Source: Pseudomonas sp. UBA1879 (GTDB lineage: Bacteria; Pseudomonadota; Gammaproteobacteria; Pseudomonadales; Pseudomonadaceae). Taken from it: DNA of 64,000 bases. Shown here in pieces: positions 42,902 to 52,116 of the stretch. The stretch lies in the NCBI RefSeq assembly GCF_002338065.1, contig NZ_DDHJ01000013.1:146374-210373 (forward strand). The letters run 5' to 3'. The first letter of the stretch is position 1. Every line of letters begins with the position of its first letter. The notes under the pieces are model-generated. The model had not been told where the DNA came from. It searched no databases and saw only the letters and a list, made by a program, of their open reading frames with translations. The position numbers and the translations under genes are program-made.

Positions 42902-45783
42902 TCACGATATTCGACCCGAAAACCGACGCCGATTTAGGCACGCCCGCCCGCCGTAGCGACGTGCAGATCACCCTGACCATCGATGGCCAGCGCATCAGCG
43001 TGCCTGAAGGCACCTCCGTCATGCGCGCAGCAGCGCTGATGGGTACCACCATTCCAAAACTGTGCGCCACTGACAGCCTTGAGGCCTTCGGCTCCTGCCG
43101 CATGTGTCTGGTCGAAATCGAAGGCATGCGCGGCTACCCGGCCTCGTGCACCACACCGGTCACCGAAGGTATGAGCGTAAACACCCAGACGCCCAAACTC
43201 GCGACGCTGCGTCGCAACGTCATGGAGCTGTACATCTCCGACCACCCGCTCGACTGCCTCACCTGCTCAGCCAACGGCAACTGCGAACTGCAAACCGTCG
43301 CTGGCCAGGTCGGCCTGCGGGAAGTGCGCTACGGCTATGACGGCGAGAACCACCTGGCGGACAAAAAAGACGTCTCCAACCCTTACTTCGATTACGACCC
43401 GAGCAAGTGCATCGTCTGCAGCCGCTGCGTGCGAGCCTGTGAAGAAACCCAAGGCACCTTCGCCCTGACGATCACCGGACGCGGCTTCGACTCCCGCGTG
43501 TCAGCCGCCGGTGGCAATGACTTCCTTGACTCGGAATGCGTGTCCTGCGGCGCCTGTGTGCAGGCCTGCCCGACTGCAACCCTGATGGAAAAGAGCGTGG
43601 TAGAGAAAGGCCAGCCCGAGCACAGTGTCATCACCACCTGCGCCTATTGCGGCGTGGGCTGCTCGTTCCGCGCGGAAATGAAAGGCGACCAACTGGTGCG
43701 CATGGTTCCGGACAAGAACGGCCACGCCAACCATGGCCACTCCTGCGTCAAAGGCCGTTTCGCCTGGGGTTACGCAACGCATCCGGACCGTATCACCAAA
43801 CCGATGATCCGCAAGCACATCAGCGACCCGTGGCAGGAAGTCAGTTGGGACGAGGCCGTGACCTACGCCGCCAGCGAATTCCGCCGCTTGCAACAGCAAT
43901 ACGGTCGCGATTCGATTGGCGGCATCACCTCCAGCCGTTGCACCAACGAAGAAACCTATCTGGTGCAGAAACTGGTGCGCGCTGCGTTTGGCAACAACAA
44001 CGTCGACACCTGCGCGCGCGTCTGCCATTCGCCGACCGGCTATGGCCTGAAACAGACCTTGGGCGAGTCCGCTGGCACCCAGAGTTTCGACTCGGTGATG
44101 AAGGCCGACGTCATCCTGGTGATGGGCGCCAACCCGAGCGATGCCCACCCGGTGTTCGGCTCGCAACTCAAGCGCCGCCTGCGCGAAGGTGCGCAACTGA
44201 TCGTCATTGACCCACGGCGCATCGATCTGGTGGATGCAGTGCATGGCCGCGCCAAGATTCATCTGGCACTGCGCCCCGGCACCAACGTCGCCATGCTCAA
44301 TGCCTTGGCTCACGTGATCGTCACCGAAGGCTTGCTCGACCAGCCGTTCATCGACGCCCGCTGCGAAGGCAATGACTTTGCCCGCTGGCGCGAATTCGTC
44401 AGCCGCGCAGAAAATGCGCCGGAAGTGCTGGGGATGATCTGTGGTGTGGATGCTGCCGATATTCGCGCCGCCGCCCGTCTCTACGCCAGCGCCAACAACG
44501 CCGCCATTTATTACGGGCTGGGCGTCACCGAACACAGTCAGGGCAGCACCGCTGTCATGGGCATTGCCAACCTGGCCATGGCCACTGGCAACATTGGCCG
44601 TGAAGGCGTGGGCGTGAACCCGCTGCGTGGTCAAAACAACGTGCAGGGCTCCTGCGACATGGGCTCCTTTCCCCACGAACTGCCGGGCTATCGCCACATC
44701 TCCAACGACGTCGTGCGCTCCCAGTTTGAAAACGCCTGGCACGTTACGCTGCAACCCGACCCGGGCCTGCGCATTCCCAACATGTTCGAGTCGGCGCTGG
44801 CCGGGCAATTCAAGGGCTTGTACTGCCAGGGCGAAGACATTGCGCAAAGCGATCCCAATACCCAACACGTGACCGCAGCCCTGACAGCCATGGAATGCGT
44901 GGTGGTGCAGGACATCTTCCTCAATGAAACCGCGAAGTTCGCCCATGTGTTCCTGCCGGGTGCTTCGTTCCTGGAAAAAGACGGCACCTTTACCAACGCC
45001 GAGCGCCGCATTTCACGGGTGCGCAAGGTCATGGAGCCGCTGGGCGGCAAGGCTGACTGGGAGGGCACCGTCGCGCTGGCCAACGCCTTGGGCTACCCGA
45101 TGAGCTACACACACCCGTCGGAGATCATGGACGAAATCGCCCGCCTGACACCGACCTTCACTCACGTCAGCTATGCCGCGCTCGACGCCCGTGGCAGCCT
45201 GCAATGGCCCTGCAACGAAAATGCTCCCGACGGCACGCCGACCATGCACATTGATCAGTTCGCGCGTGGCAAGGGTCGCTTCATGCTCACCGGCTATGTG
45301 CCCACTGAGGAAAAGGTCAACACCCGCTATCCGCTGCTGCTCACCACCGGCCGCATTCTCAGCCAGTACAACGTCGGCGCGCAGACCCGTCGCACTGAAA
45401 ACGTCGCGTGGCATGAAGAAGACCGCCTGGAAATCCACCCGACCGACGCCGAGAGCCGCGGCATCAACGAAGGCGACTGGGTCGGCATCGGCAGCCGCGC
45501 CGGGCAGACCGTATTACGCGCACGGGTGACCGAACGGGTCGCAGCAGGCGTGGTGTACACCACTTTCCACTTCCCGGAATCCGGCGCCAACGTGATCACC
45601 ACCGACAACTCTGACTGGGCGACCAATTGCCCGGAGTACAAGGTGACTGCCGTGGAAGTCAGCCGCGTCTACCACCCTTCCGAATGGCAAAAACGCTACC
45701 AGGCGTTCAGCGACGAGCAGCAACGCCTGCTCGACGACCGCCGCCAGGCCCGTCACGCCGACAAAGCGGAGGTGCGCCGATGA
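42898..45783 (+). CDS. fdsA: NAD-dependent formate dehydrogenase, molybdopterin alpha subunit
   Basis: A 961-residue catalytic subunit. The N-terminus is a NuoG-like ferredoxin region (about 20-250) with a [2Fe-2S] centre (CATDSLEAFGSCRMC) and further Fe-S motifs (CSANGNC, CIVCSRCVRAC, CVSCGACVQACP). The molybdopterin part follows (about 255-925), starting with the [4Fe-4S] motif CAYCGVGC. The metal ligand is Cys376 next to His377 (RVCHSPTGYG), so this is a cysteine enzyme, not a selenoprotein. It oxidises formate to CO2 and passes electrons to FdsB for NAD+ reduction. It overlaps fdsD by four bases. Confidence 0.96.
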   Translation: MITIFDPKTDADLGTPARRSDVQITLTIDGQRISVPEGTSVMRAAALMGTTIPKLCATDSLEAFGSCRMCLVEIEGMRGYPASCTTPVTEGMSVNTQTPKLATLRRNVMELYISDHPLDCLTCSANGNCELQTVAGQVGLREVRYGYDGENHLADKKDVSNPYFDYDPSKCIVCSRCVRACEETQGTFALTITGRGFDSRVSAAGGNDFLDSECVSCGACVQACPTATLMEKSVVEKGQPEHSVITTCAYCGVGCSFRAEMKGDQLVRMVPDKNGHANHGHSCVKGRFAWGYATHPDRITKPMIRKHISDPWQEVSWDEAVTYAASEFRRLQQQYGRDSIGGITSSRCTNEETYLVQKLVRAAFGNNNVDTCARVCHSPTGYGLKQTLGESAGTQSFDSVMKADVILVMGANPSDAHPVFGSQLKRRLREGAQLIVIDPRRIDLVDAVHGRAKIHLALRPGTNVAMLNALAHVIVTEGLLDQPFIDARCEGNDFARWREFVSRAENAPEVLGMICGVDAADIRAAARLYASANNAAIYYGLGVTEHSQGSTAVMGIANLAMATGNIGREGVGVNPLRGQNNVQGSCDMGSFPHELPGYRHISNDVVRSQFENAWHVTLQPDPGLRIPNMFESALAGQFKGLYCQGEDIAQSDPNTQHVTAALTAMECVVVQDIFLNETAKFAHVFLPGASFLEKDGTFTNAERRISRVRKVMEPLGGKADWEGTVALANALGYPMSYTHPSEIMDEIARLTPTFTHVSYAALDARGSLQWPCNENAPDGTPTMHIDQFARGKGRFMLTGYVPTEEKVNTRYPLLLTTGRILSQYNVGAQTRRTENVAWHEEDRLEIHPTDAESRGINEGDWVGIGSRAGQTVLRARVTERVAAGVVYTTFHFPESGANVITTDNSDWATNCPEYKVTAVEVSRVYHPSEWQKRYQAFSDEQQRLLDDRRQARHADKAEVRR

Positions 45784-45995
45784 GCGACGCCAACCTGATC
45801 AAAATGGCCAACCAGATCGCTAAATACTTCGCCACCGAGCCCGATCCGCAGGCCGCTGTCCTCGGCGTGCGCAACCACATTCAGATGTTCTGGACACCGG
45901 GCATGAAAAAGGAGCTCGTGGCGTTGCAGGCCGCGAACCAGGCTGCGGATCTTCATCCACTGGCCCAGGACGCTGTACGCGGGGCCGGATGGTGA
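45780..45995 (+). CDS. fdsD: formate dehydrogenase delta subunit
   Basis: A 71-residue small subunit of the FdsGBAD complex (MSDANLIKMANQIAKYFATE ... MFWTPGMKKELVAL), matching the family's conserved WTPGM(K/R) core. It has no known cofactor and probably helps assembly or stability. It overlaps fdsA by four bases. The FdhD-like chaperone gene (fdsC) that often sits between fdsA and fdsD is absent here. Confidence 0.92.
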   Translation: MSDANLIKMANQIAKYFATEPDPQAAVLGVRNHIQMFWTPGMKKELVALQAANQAADLHPLAQDAVRGAGW

Positions 45996-46019
45996 CCGCT
46001 GACTGTACCGTTCGAAAAC

Positions 46020-46046
46020 AAAAAGCCCCGAGCGATCGGGGCTTGT
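46020..46046 (-). terminator. intrinsic terminator for the DMT transporter gene
   Basis: The stem AGCCCCGA / TCGGGGCT is followed by a T-rich tract on the minus strand (the A-run at 46017-46024 on plus). It lies between fdsD and the convergent transporter gene and may also serve fdsD weakly. Confidence 0.8.
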
Positions 46047-46084
46047 GTGAGTGAAATGCGCGACGGGAGCGCGCGCTCGCGCCG

Positions 46085-46912
46085 TCAATTGATGAGCATC
46101 GTGCCCGCCGCAATCACACCGCAGGCCAACATTTTGCGCACAGTCAGCGCTTCGCCCAGGAAGAAGTGGCTGATCAGCACCGCGAACAGCACGCTGGTTT
46201 CCCTCAATGCCGAGACAGCGCCCATCGGGGCGCCCGACATCGCGTAGATGATGATGCCGTAAGCGAGCAGCGAAACCAGACCGCCCATGAACGCTGTGAT
46301 GAAGCCGGCCCTCGGCGTGATCAAACTGCGGGCATCGCGCAGCAGGATGTACACCGGCGGCATCAGCACGCCCCACATCACACACATCCACACGGTATAC
46401 GCCACCGGCGTGCTGGACAGTCGCGCACCGATTCCGTCGGTCACGCTGTATGCGGCGATGAAACTGCCGGTGCCCAACGCGTACGGCAACTGCGGCATTG
46501 ACACCTTGCGCCCTTTGAACGCCAGCGAAATGATCCCGGCGGACACCAGCCCGATGCCGAGCAAGGCATTTGCGCTGACCTGCTCGCCGGCAAAAATCGA
46601 GGCGTACAGCGTGATAAGGACAGGCGAAGATCCTCGGGCGATGGGGTAGGTCTGGCCCATGTCGCCCGCGCGGTAACTGCGCACCAGAAACAGGTTGTAC
46701 CCTACGTGCAGCACCGCCGAGAGCACTGCATAGGGCCAGCTTTCCAGCGCTGGCAGCGGCAGAAACAGCGCGGCAATCGCACTGGCAGACGCGACAGCGA
46801 CACACATGATGGTCATTGACCATAGCTGATCGGCGCCACTGCGCAGCAGGGCATTCCAGGCAGCGTGGAGGAAAGCGGCGAACAGAACGAGAGAAAGGAT
46901 GTGTAAAGGCAT
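46085..46912 (-). CDS. DMT-superfamily (EamA-type) transporter
   Basis: A 275-residue membrane protein with about ten helices in two EamA repeats. The half-repeat signatures YPIARGSSPVLITLYASIFAGE and ALRETSVLFAVLISHFFLGE are visible near the ends of helices 4 and 9. Such carriers often export amino acids or related metabolites; the substrate is unknown. It lies 75 bases downstream of a LysR gene on the same strand, which may regulate it. Confidence 0.9.
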   Translation of the reverse strand: MPLHILSLVLFAAFLHAAWNALLRSGADQLWSMTIMCVAVASASAIAALFLPLPALESWPYAVLSAVLHVGYNLFLVRSYRAGDMGQTYPIARGSSPVLITLYASIFAGEQVSANALLGIGLVSAGIISLAFKGRKVSMPQLPYALGTGSFIAAYSVTDGIGARLSSTPVAYTVWMCVMWGVLMPPVYILLRDARSLITPRAGFITAFMGGLVSLLAYGIIIYAMSGAPMGAVSALRETSVLFAVLISHFFLGEALTVRKMLACGVIAAGTMLIN

Positions 46913-46987
46913 GCGCCATCGTAAGGGGTTTCATGCCGCAGACTGAAGCGAAGCCTTTTCAGCAAGCCATGAGTAAATCCTCATGAT

Positions 46988-47893
46988 TCAGCCATACGCT
47001 TGAACGGATTTGGCGGACTCCTCCCTTAGCCAGTTTCGAAACAGCACAATGTGCGGCTGCGATTCCAGGCCTTTTGGGCAAACGAAATGATAGGCGACGG
47101 GTGAAGGGAACGCGACGTCGAACAACTTGATCAGACTGCCCTCGCCCACTTCCTTTTCAACATGGCCACTGCGCACCAGCGCAACGCCTTGTCCCAACAG
47201 TGCTGCCTCCACCGTCATGTTCGTGTCAGAGAATCGGACGCTTTCCCGCAGATCGGATATGCCTATGCCTACATGCTGAAACCACACCTCCCACTTGGGC
47301 ACCAAATCCGAGCCGTCACGGGTGAGCATCGGGTATCGCAACAATTCCGACGGCTCGCGAGGCATTCCGAAGCGCTGCAGCAGATCGGGGCTGGCGACCG
47401 GAAAGATCTGCTCCCTGAACATGAACTCCGAGAACAGCGCCGGGTACTTGCCGCCGCCCAAGCGAATCGCCACGTCGGCCTCTGCCTCGGCAAAATTGAT
47501 CGCCCGGTCTGTCGTGTCCAGCGTCACCAGGATTTCGGGGTGCAACCGGGACAACGCGGGCAGCCTCGGCAACAACCATTTGATGGCGAACGAATACGTC
47601 ATGCTGACCGTCAGTCGAACCCTGCCGTTCTGCTCCTTGAGGTCACTGAGCGTCGCTTCCAGATTGCCGAAAAATTCCCGCACGATCGGCGCCAGCGCGG
47701 CCCCGGCAGGCGTCAGACTCAACGTCTTGCCGCGATGAAACAGCTGCAGCCCCCACAAATCCTCCAAGTGCTTGAGCTGATGGCTGACCGCGCTCTGCGT
47801 GACGTGCAACTCTTCAGAAGCCGAGGTGAATGTCGAATGGCGAGTGGCGACCTCGAACGCACGCAGGGCCGCGGTGGGGGGCAGAGCTTTCAT
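46988..47893 (-). CDS. LysR-family regulator, GcvA-like
   Basis: A 301-residue LTTR starting with the GcvA-type MKALPPTAALRAFEVATRHS and the HTH TQSAVSHQLKHLEDLWG. The effector domain carries AEADVAIRLGGGKYPALFSE, typical of the GcvA/AmpR group. It is followed by a DMT transporter gene. The effector is unknown. Start at 47893; the length is normal. Confidence 0.92.
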   Translation of the reverse strand: MKALPPTAALRAFEVATRHSTFTSASEELHVTQSAVSHQLKHLEDLWGLQLFHRGKTLSLTPAGAALAPIVREFFGNLEATLSDLKEQNGRVRLTVSMTYSFAIKWLLPRLPALSRLHPEILVTLDTTDRAINFAEAEADVAIRLGGGKYPALFSEFMFREQIFPVASPDLLQRFGMPREPSELLRYPMLTRDGSDLVPKWEVWFQHVGIGISDLRESVRFSDTNMTVEAALLGQGVALVRSGHVEKEVGEGSLIKLFDVAFPSPVAYHFVCPKGLESQPHIVLFRNWLREESAKSVQAYG

Positions 47894-48047
47894 TCCGATG
47901 ACGTACAGGCCTTGGCAATGGCCCGCCTCTTTATGAGCGAATGCTCATCATGGCGGAGCGAGGACGTTCTGTCATTCTGCGCGAATGGCCCTGGGGAAGC
48001 GGCGATAGGTGAATCGGCACAAGCAGCAAAGCAACTGATGGGCACGG

Positions 48048-49586
48048 CTAGCGGGAAACGCCAAGGGACAGAAGCCTACCAATTTTCCGCGTCGCTTCCT
48101 GCATCAGCTGAGTCAGCATTGGAAGGTCACGTTCATCCTTACGATATTGAGGGATGGTGGCGGAGATCGAGCCACGGATTTTACCGTCGACGAAAAACGG
48201 AACCGCCAAACCGAAAGCGCCTGGCACTCGCTCCCCCGTCCCCGTCGCCCACCCTCGCTGAGCGATCTGATTCAAATCGGCGTTCAGTTGTTCACGGTCG
48301 GTGATCGTGGCCTCGGTAATTTTTATCAGCTCAGTGGAATCAATGGTTTGCCGGTCACAATATGCAAGCACTGCCTTCCCTGCTGCACCCGCATAAAGGG
48401 GTACGTCGGTGCTGACTGAAAGCTGATACTGGATGGGTCTCCAGCCCTGAATGACATCGAGAAATTCGGCTCGTTTAAGGTCCTCATCGAACGACAAGAT
48501 GGCGATGGTTTCACCCGTTTCCTGTACGAGCTGATGCACGGTCGAGCGCGTCAGATCGGCAATGTTGTCCCTATAACCCAGCCTGGACGCCCACTGATAG
48601 AGCTTGGGGCCGGGATACAACGTCGAGCCCATTGAAACAACAATCCCCGCCTGTTCACCGGAATGCACCAGACGCTTGGCAGTGGCGGCATTGCACAGCA
48701 ATTGATCCTGAAGCCCTACCGTGTATTTAACGCCTTGCGGACAAACACATGCGATAAGCAGAAGCCGCTCCAACCGCGATACCGTTGACTTCGTGTCTTC
48801 CAAGGTCACTACCGGATTGGCGTTATCAGGTTGGTTCAAGGCCTCGTTCACTGCCGCAACGAGTTTGTCCGCAAAACGCAGAACAAGGTGCTCAGCGTGT
48901 TCCGAGACTTGAACCTGTCCGCCGTCTGCGGAATGGACGGATACCGCGATGATCAACCCGCTATGAAGCTGTTGAACGGTCACCGACAAGGGCTCCGGGA
49001 ACTCGGACTTCCACAGCGCTCCTTGCAAACTCGTGAGCGGTGAGCCATCGCTGCACGGACTCGCATCTGAGAGGGACGGATTCAACGCCCCAGCATCCAG
49101 GAAAGCGGCGAACTGTCTCCCCATCCCTCCGAACGACCGTGGATGCACGACACCCAGTTCGGGCCTAAACGTCAACGTAGCTCGAGGCTCGCTACAGGCT
49201 GCAACGAAGTATTTCCCATCAATTGGGTTGCATATCGAAATCAGCGCAGTGGCGTGTGTGGCATTCGCCAGTTCTGCCAATCCGTCCTGGCCAATTTGTA
49301 GCAAAACACTTCTGGATGATAACGCGTTGGTCAGCACACTCAGCCTGGGCCCGATGGTGTACTTACCGGCTCCCGCTTCAAGGGCGAAGCCTTGTTCTAC
49401 CAATGAAAGCAGGATCCGATTGATGGTGCTGCGACTCTCATCCAATTCAGCGGCCAGCTCTCGAACGCCCCATGGCTCGGCACCGACCCGAAAAACGAGC
49501 GCGTCGAGCACTTCGATCAAACGTGTGTGATTGGATGCCGGTGAATGGCTTTGGAGGCCTTGCCGTGCGGGGATTTCTTGAGCCAT
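48048..49586 (-). CDS. tandem double IclR-type regulator
   Basis: A 512-residue protein built as two IclR-like modules. The first has an HTH (about residues 20-80, EPWGVRELAAELDESRSTIN) and an effector domain up to about 245. The second begins with a diverged region (about 250-330, TVSRLERLLLIACVCPQGVK; weak HTH) followed by a clear IclR effector domain (about 370-505, VSTDVPLYAGAAGKAVLAYC and PGAFGLAVPFFVDGKIRGSI). Standard IclR proteins are about 260 residues. It is divergent from the MHS transporter operon and probably controls it. The ATG at 49586 is preferred over a GTG at 49652; neither has a strong ribosome-binding site. Confidence 0.85.
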   Translation of the reverse strand: MAQEIPARQGLQSHSPASNHTRLIEVLDALVFRVGAEPWGVRELAAELDESRSTINRILLSLVEQGFALEAGAGKYTIGPRLSVLTNALSSRSVLLQIGQDGLAELANATHATALISICNPIDGKYFVAACSEPRATLTFRPELGVVHPRSFGGMGRQFAAFLDAGALNPSLSDASPCSDGSPLTSLQGALWKSEFPEPLSVTVQQLHSGLIIAVSVHSADGGQVQVSEHAEHLVLRFADKLVAAVNEALNQPDNANPVVTLEDTKSTVSRLERLLLIACVCPQGVKYTVGLQDQLLCNAATAKRLVHSGEQAGIVVSMGSTLYPGPKLYQWASRLGYRDNIADLTRSTVHQLVQETGETIAILSFDEDLKRAEFLDVIQGWRPIQYQLSVSTDVPLYAGAAGKAVLAYCDRQTIDSTELIKITEATITDREQLNADLNQIAQRGWATGTGERVPGAFGLAVPFFVDGKIRGSISATIPQYRKDERDLPMLTQLMQEATRKIGRLLSLGVSR

Positions 49587-49659
49587 TGGAAGATCGAGTT
49601 GTTGTCTGGGAGCGCCATTTTGCGGGCGAACCAGTCCCAACCGCAATGACACTCGGCAG

Positions 49660-49740
49660 TTGACAACCCTCTTGGCCTTCTAGATTCTATAAAAAACAAA
49701 AGCAGGACACTGTCCCATTTTTTGTAAATGGCAGTGTTCG
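49660..49740 (+). promoter_or_regulatory. promoter and candidate operator for the transporter operon
   Basis: TTGACA at 49660-49665 with TAGATT about 15 bases later could be a sigma-70 promoter. Downstream, ACACTGTCCCATTT (49707-49720) and AAATGGCAGTGT (49726-49737) form an imperfect inverted repeat. It lies between the tandem IclR gene and the transporter start at 49757. Binding by that regulator is inferred. Confidence 0.5.
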
Positions 49741-49756
49741 ATAATCTGGAGTAGCC

Positions 49757-51103
49757 ATGAATAACAACAACGTTATGGCGGAACCCGTCGTGGTGCCGAC
49801 CAAAACCAAAGAACAGGTAACGAAGGCCAAGAAGGCTACCCGCGCGGCCGTTTTTGGCACATTCGTCGAATACTACGACTTCAGCGTGTATGGCTATGTT
49901 GCCGCCACGCTCGCCATGGTCTTTTTCCCATCTGACGATCCCACAATTGGATTGCTCAACACTTTCCTGGTGTTTGGCTCAGCCTTTCTCGTCCGACCGT
50001 TGGGGGCCATCGGATTCGGTTGGCTAGGCGACAAAGTGGGTCGCCGTACCAGTCTGATTGCCAGTATCACGTTGATGGGGGCGGCAGCGACTCTAATCGG
50101 CCTGCTACCAGGTTATGCGGTCATCGGCGTTTGGGCGCCGATTCTGCTGGTCGCGCTGCGGATGCTTCAAGGCTTCTCCGCCGGTGGAGAGATTGGTGGG
50201 GCAGCCAGCTACATCCGCGAGTGGGCGCCGGCCAATCGACGCTCGCTGTACATTTCTTTCCTGCCGTCCATCGCCCAGCTCGGCAAAGGCCTGGCCGCTG
50301 CCATCGCAGGCCTTGCTGCGGCCACGCTGACCGATCCGCAGATGCTCGAATGGGGCTGGCGCGTGCCATTCCTCCTCGCTCTGCCCTTGGGCATCATTGG
50401 CCTGTGGATGCGCCTGAGCATTGAGGACAGCCCTGAATTCGAATCGAAGAAAGACGAGACAGCGGTCAAGAAGAGCCAACCCTTTGCCGAGCTGATTAGC
50501 AGTTACCCCCGGGCGCTGTTCAAGGTAATCCTCATTGCCCTCGTGCAAAACATCGGTACCTATATCGGTACCGTGTTCATCGCCGCGTACTTCAGCTCTA
50601 TCCTGGGCTACACCAAGGGGCAGGCCTCGACCATTGTTCTGATCGCCGTAATCCTCGCTGCTTTCCTGATCCCGCTCGCGGGCCAGCTTGGCTCGTACCG
50701 GGGCGGGAAGTCGATCTTGCGTCTCTCTTATCTCGCCTATGCCGTGCTTTCGATCCCGTCTTTCATCTTGATGCAGCAGGGCTCCGTCAACCTCGCAATC
50801 GCAGGTCTGGCATTGGGAATGATCCCGTACGCCCTGTGCCAAGCGGGTACCTATTCGGTAATGCCCGAGTTTTTCCCGATGCACATCCGCCACACCGGCG
50901 TTGCTTTCGGCCATAGCGTAGGAGCCGTGATCGGTGGTGGCGCCGGCCCTTACTTCGCTACCTGGCTCATCGGTGCCACGGGCAATCAGTACACCCCCGC
51001 TTACATCTTGTGTGTTGCCGGCCTCATTGGGCTGATCGTCATCTCGACCGTTCGCAAGAACGTGTCAACCGATCAAGACACCACTTCACATCAATATTCC
51101 TAA
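49757..51103 (+). CDS. MHS-family metabolite:H+ symporter
   Basis: A 448-residue major facilitator with the metabolite-proton symporter layout: TRAAVFGTFVEYYDFSVYGY in helix 1, GWLGDKVGRRTSLI (motif A), the long FSAGGEIGGAASYIREWAP segment of helices 4-5, and PEFFPMHIRHTG in the second half. Relatives carry organic acids such as shikimate, alpha-ketoglutarate, citrate and proline betaine. It starts the operon with a dehydrogenase and an RraA-like aldolase, so an organic hydroxy acid is a likely substrate. A GGAG ribosome-binding site precedes 49757. Confidence 0.92.
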   Translation: MNNNNVMAEPVVVPTKTKEQVTKAKKATRAAVFGTFVEYYDFSVYGYVAATLAMVFFPSDDPTIGLLNTFLVFGSAFLVRPLGAIGFGWLGDKVGRRTSLIASITLMGAAATLIGLLPGYAVIGVWAPILLVALRMLQGFSAGGEIGGAASYIREWAPANRRSLYISFLPSIAQLGKGLAAAIAGLAAATLTDPQMLEWGWRVPFLLALPLGIIGLWMRLSIEDSPEFESKKDETAVKKSQPFAELISSYPRALFKVILIALVQNIGTYIGTVFIAAYFSSILGYTKGQASTIVLIAVILAAFLIPLAGQLGSYRGGKSILRLSYLAYAVLSIPSFILMQQGSVNLAIAGLALGMIPYALCQAGTYSVMPEFFPMHIRHTGVAFGHSVGAVIGGGAGPYFATWLIGATGNQYTPAYILCVAGLIGLIVISTVRKNVSTDQDTTSHQYS

Positions 51104-51113
51104 GGTGCCGATC

Positions 51114-52088
51114 ATGCCTTTGATTTATGTCACTAGCCCCGTCCATAAAGACGTGTTGACTCAGCTCGCAACCGTTGGAGAAGTGCGTCTTGGCTATGGC
51201 CCAAACGCTGTGTCTTACGCAGAAATTCAAAAACAGGTGGATGCTGTATTTCTTCGTGGGGGACATATGTCTGCCGAGATGATTGCCGCTTCGCCAAAGC
51301 TGCGAATTGTGGCTCGCCACGGCGCCGGTTATGACAACGTCGACTTCAAGGCCGCTGCCGATTACGGCGTCTGGGTCACCAATACCCCTGGCGCCAATAG
51401 AAGGAGCGTCGTGGAGCACGTGTTTGCTCTGCTTCTGAGCCTGAGCCGCAAATTGCAGATGGCATCCGAGCAGACCCGTAACGGTATCTGGGCCGAGGAT
51501 CGCCTGTCATTGACCGGCATCGAGCTGGAAGGTCGCACGCTTGGCCTGATCGGTTTCGGGGACATTGGTCAACATGTTGCACCGGTCGCAGAGGCGTTCG
51601 GCATGAAGGTGCTGGCGACCGACCCGGCCTACGATTCAAGCTTCGACAGACGCCTGGTCAGCCTGGATACTCTTCTGGCGGAATCCGACGTCGTCAGCCT
51701 CCACGTCCCACTCCTGCCTGGCACTCGCAAGCTGATCGGACATGCGCAATTGGAGAAGATGAAGACGGGCGCCATCCTGATCAATACCAGCCGCGGCGGT
51801 GTGATGGATGAAGCCGCCGTAGCCGCCGCGCTCAAATCGGGGAAGCTTGCCGGTGCTGGCGTGGATGTTCTGGACGCTGAGAACGTGGACATGATTCACC
51901 CGTTCAAGCACAACGAATTCCCCATCTCCGATCTGCCAAACCTGATCGTTACCCCGCATGTAGCGGGGCAGACCAATGAATCTCTCCTTCGGGTAGGGAT
52001 GAGTGCCGTCGATGCCATCGCAGCGGTACTCCGAGGGGAAGCCCCTCTGCATCCCGTAAATAAGCCAGTCGCAAAATCGTTCGACTGA
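51114..52088 (+). CDS. D-2-hydroxyacid dehydrogenase
   Basis: A 324-residue NAD(P)-dependent oxidoreductase of the SerA/D-isomer-specific family. The Rossmann motif is GLIGFGDIGQHVAP (about residues 144-157), and the catalytic Arg, Glu and His lie in INTSRGGVMDEAA, the LDAEN segment and TPHVAGQT. It should interconvert a 2-keto acid and a D-2-hydroxy acid. The ATG at 51114 follows AAGGTG; a GTG at 51105 is an alternative. It follows the transporter by 10 bases and precedes the RraA-like gene by 28 bases. Confidence 0.9.
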   Translation: MPLIYVTSPVHKDVLTQLATVGEVRLGYGPNAVSYAEIQKQVDAVFLRGGHMSAEMIAASPKLRIVARHGAGYDNVDFKAAADYGVWVTNTPGANRRSVVEHVFALLLSLSRKLQMASEQTRNGIWAEDRLSLTGIELEGRTLGLIGFGDIGQHVAPVAEAFGMKVLATDPAYDSSFDRRLVSLDTLLAESDVVSLHVPLLPGTRKLIGHAQLEKMKTGAILINTSRGGVMDEAAVAAALKSGKLAGAGVDVLDAENVDMIHPFKHNEFPISDLPNLIVTPHVAGQTNESLLRVGMSAVDAIAAVLRGEAPLHPVNKPVAKSFD

Positions 52089-52116
52089 GAGCCGTCCCCC
52101 ACTGTCAGAGGTCACT

